Positions 5,087-5,949 of a stretch of 5,949 nucleotides of DNA are shown here, one piece after another (within the stretch, counting starts at the first letter, position 1; every line of letters starts with the position of its first letter). The translations under genes were made by a program, and so were the position numbers. The DNA is from Cryomorphaceae bacterium. GTDB lineage: Bacteria; Bacteroidota; Bacteroidia; Flavobacteriales_G; Salibacteraceae. The notes beneath the pieces were generated by a model. It had not been told where the DNA came from, ran no database searches, and saw only the letters and a list, made by a program, of their open reading frames with translations. Location of the stretch: the NCBI GenBank assembly GCA_003564735.1, contig PXEK01000174.1:1-5949 (forward strand), read 5' to 3'.

Positions 5087-5949
5087 CTACCCTACCCAAC
5101 CTTCGCGATCTAGTGTGCGGTATTGAATAGACTCCGCAATATGCTCGGCCTGAATGTTTTCCTCACCGGCCAAATCGGCGATGGTGCGCGCTACTTTTAA
5201 AATACGATCGTAAGAGCGCGCCGACAATCCCAGCCTTTCCACCGCATTTTTCAACAGCTGCGTACCGGCCTCATTCACGTCACAGTATTTTTTCATGAGC
5301 TTTGGCGTAAGCTGAGCGTTGCTGTGGAGGTTGGGATGATCTTTAAAACGCTCGTACTGAATTAAGCGCGCTTCCACTACCCGCTCGCGAATATCGGCGC
5401 TTGTTTCACCACCCGATTTTGATGATAATTTCTCAAACGGAACGGGCTGCACCTCAACGTGTAAGTCGATACGGTCCATCAAAGGCCCCGACACGCGATT
5501 GAGGTAGCGGCGTACAGATTCTTCAGACTCAGAGCTGGTGGCGGGATCATAAAAATCCCCGCTAGGCGAGGGGTTCATTGAGGCCACCAACATAAAACTG
5601 GCGGGATAATCTACCGTGATTTTCGCCCGGGAAATGGTCACAATTCTATCTTCAAGCGGTTGACGCATTACTTCCAAAACGGCGCGTTTGAACTCGGGAA
5701 GTTCATCCAAAAACAAAATGCCGTTGTGCGCCAAACTAATTTCGCCCGGCTTGGGGTTGGAGCCGCCGCCCACCAAAGCCACATCTGAAACCGTGTGATG
5801 CGGATGCCTGAAAGGTCGAGAAGTAATCAACCCCGTTTCGTCACCCATGGTGCCCGCCACGGAGTGAATTTTGGTGGTTTCCAACGCCTCCTCCAAACTC
5901 AATGGCGGCAAAATGGTGGGTATACGTTTGGCCAACATGGTTTTACCGC
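5087..5949 (-). CDS. comM: ComM/YifB family AAA+ ATPase (Mg-chelatase-like), 5' end outside the window
   Basis: About 286 C-terminal residues are present; the family is about 510 long. Reading continues to the right edge, where GKT precedes MLAKRIPTILPP, so the window cuts within Walker A and the ATG at 5938 is internal. Counting from that Met, the AAA+ core has Walker B ILFLDE (74-79), sensor-1-like MNP (121-123) and the conserved SGPLMDRID segment (150-158). The C-terminal Mg-chelatase-type domain contains LGLSARSYDRILKVARTIADL (237-257) and ends DREGWVG, a natural terminus. In Vibrio and other naturally competent bacteria ComM is a hexameric helicase that promotes branch migration of incoming DNA; homologues also occur widely in species not known to be competent. 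The cysteines usual after MNP (NPCPCG...C.C) are replaced by serines (NPSPSG...TSSES). Transcription converges with uup, and an intrinsic terminator lies 136 nt downstream. Confidence 0.95.
   Translation of the reverse strand, partial: GKTMLAKRIPTILPPLSLEEALETTKIHSVAGTMGDETGLITSRPFRHPHHTVSDVALVGGGSNPKPGEISLAHNGILFLDELPEFKRAVLEVMRQPLEDRIVTISRAKITVDYPASFMLVASMNPSPSGDFYDPATSSESEESVRRYLNRVSGPLMDRIDLHVEVQPVPFEKLSSKSGGETSADIRERVVEARLIQYERFKDHPNLHSNAQLTPKLMKKYCDVNEAGTQLLKNAVERLGLSARSYDRILKVARTIADLAGEENIQAEHIAESIQYRTLDREGWVG

Overview
The window looks like a chromosomal segment of a Bacteroidota (Bacteroidetes) bacterium, probably Flavobacteriales-like, at moderate GC. The evidence is the protein variants: an HflX that ends in an RYPYNNFLY-type tail, a Uup-type ABC-F protein whose first Walker A reads ARNGTGKS, a ComM/YifB whose usual cysteine cluster is replaced by serines, and a four-helix membrane protein of a family I know mainly from this phylum. 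Starts lack Shine-Dalgarno sequences and are preceded by A/T-rich DNA, which also fits. The assignment is by recall, not by a search.

Layout. Positions 1-409 hold no supportable gene. A plus-strand cluster follows: a four-helix membrane protein (410-844), HflX GTPase (848-2047, only 3 nt further on) and a 94-residue protein of unknown function with one C-terminal membrane helix (2074-2358). A weak hairpin plus T-run overlaps the last stop codon. A 269-nt spacer with a candidate -7 promoter box and a 9-bp direct repeat leads into the Uup-type ABC-F ATPase (2628-4502). On the minus strand, a comM/yifB gene enters from the right edge and ends at 5087. Its 5' part lies outside the window, which cuts it inside the Walker A motif.

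The uup and comM genes converge on a 584-nt intergenic region (4503-5086). This is the most structured non-coding DNA here: a 7-nt-period array, a 6-nt-period array, and a duplicated segment of about 52 nt in which each copy runs into a second kind of 7-nt array, with a strong imperfect hairpin between the copies. A good intrinsic terminator serving comM closes it.

The recognisable genes are housekeeping or nucleic-acid-related: HflX rescues or splits ribosomes, Uup-type ABC-F proteins act on ribosomes or branched DNA, and ComM is a hexameric helicase promoting branch migration during natural transformation. I see no mobile element, CRISPR array, tRNA or rRNA, and no convincing undescribed multi-gene system. 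The best leads are the intergenic repeat mosaic and the two small membrane proteins flanking hflX.
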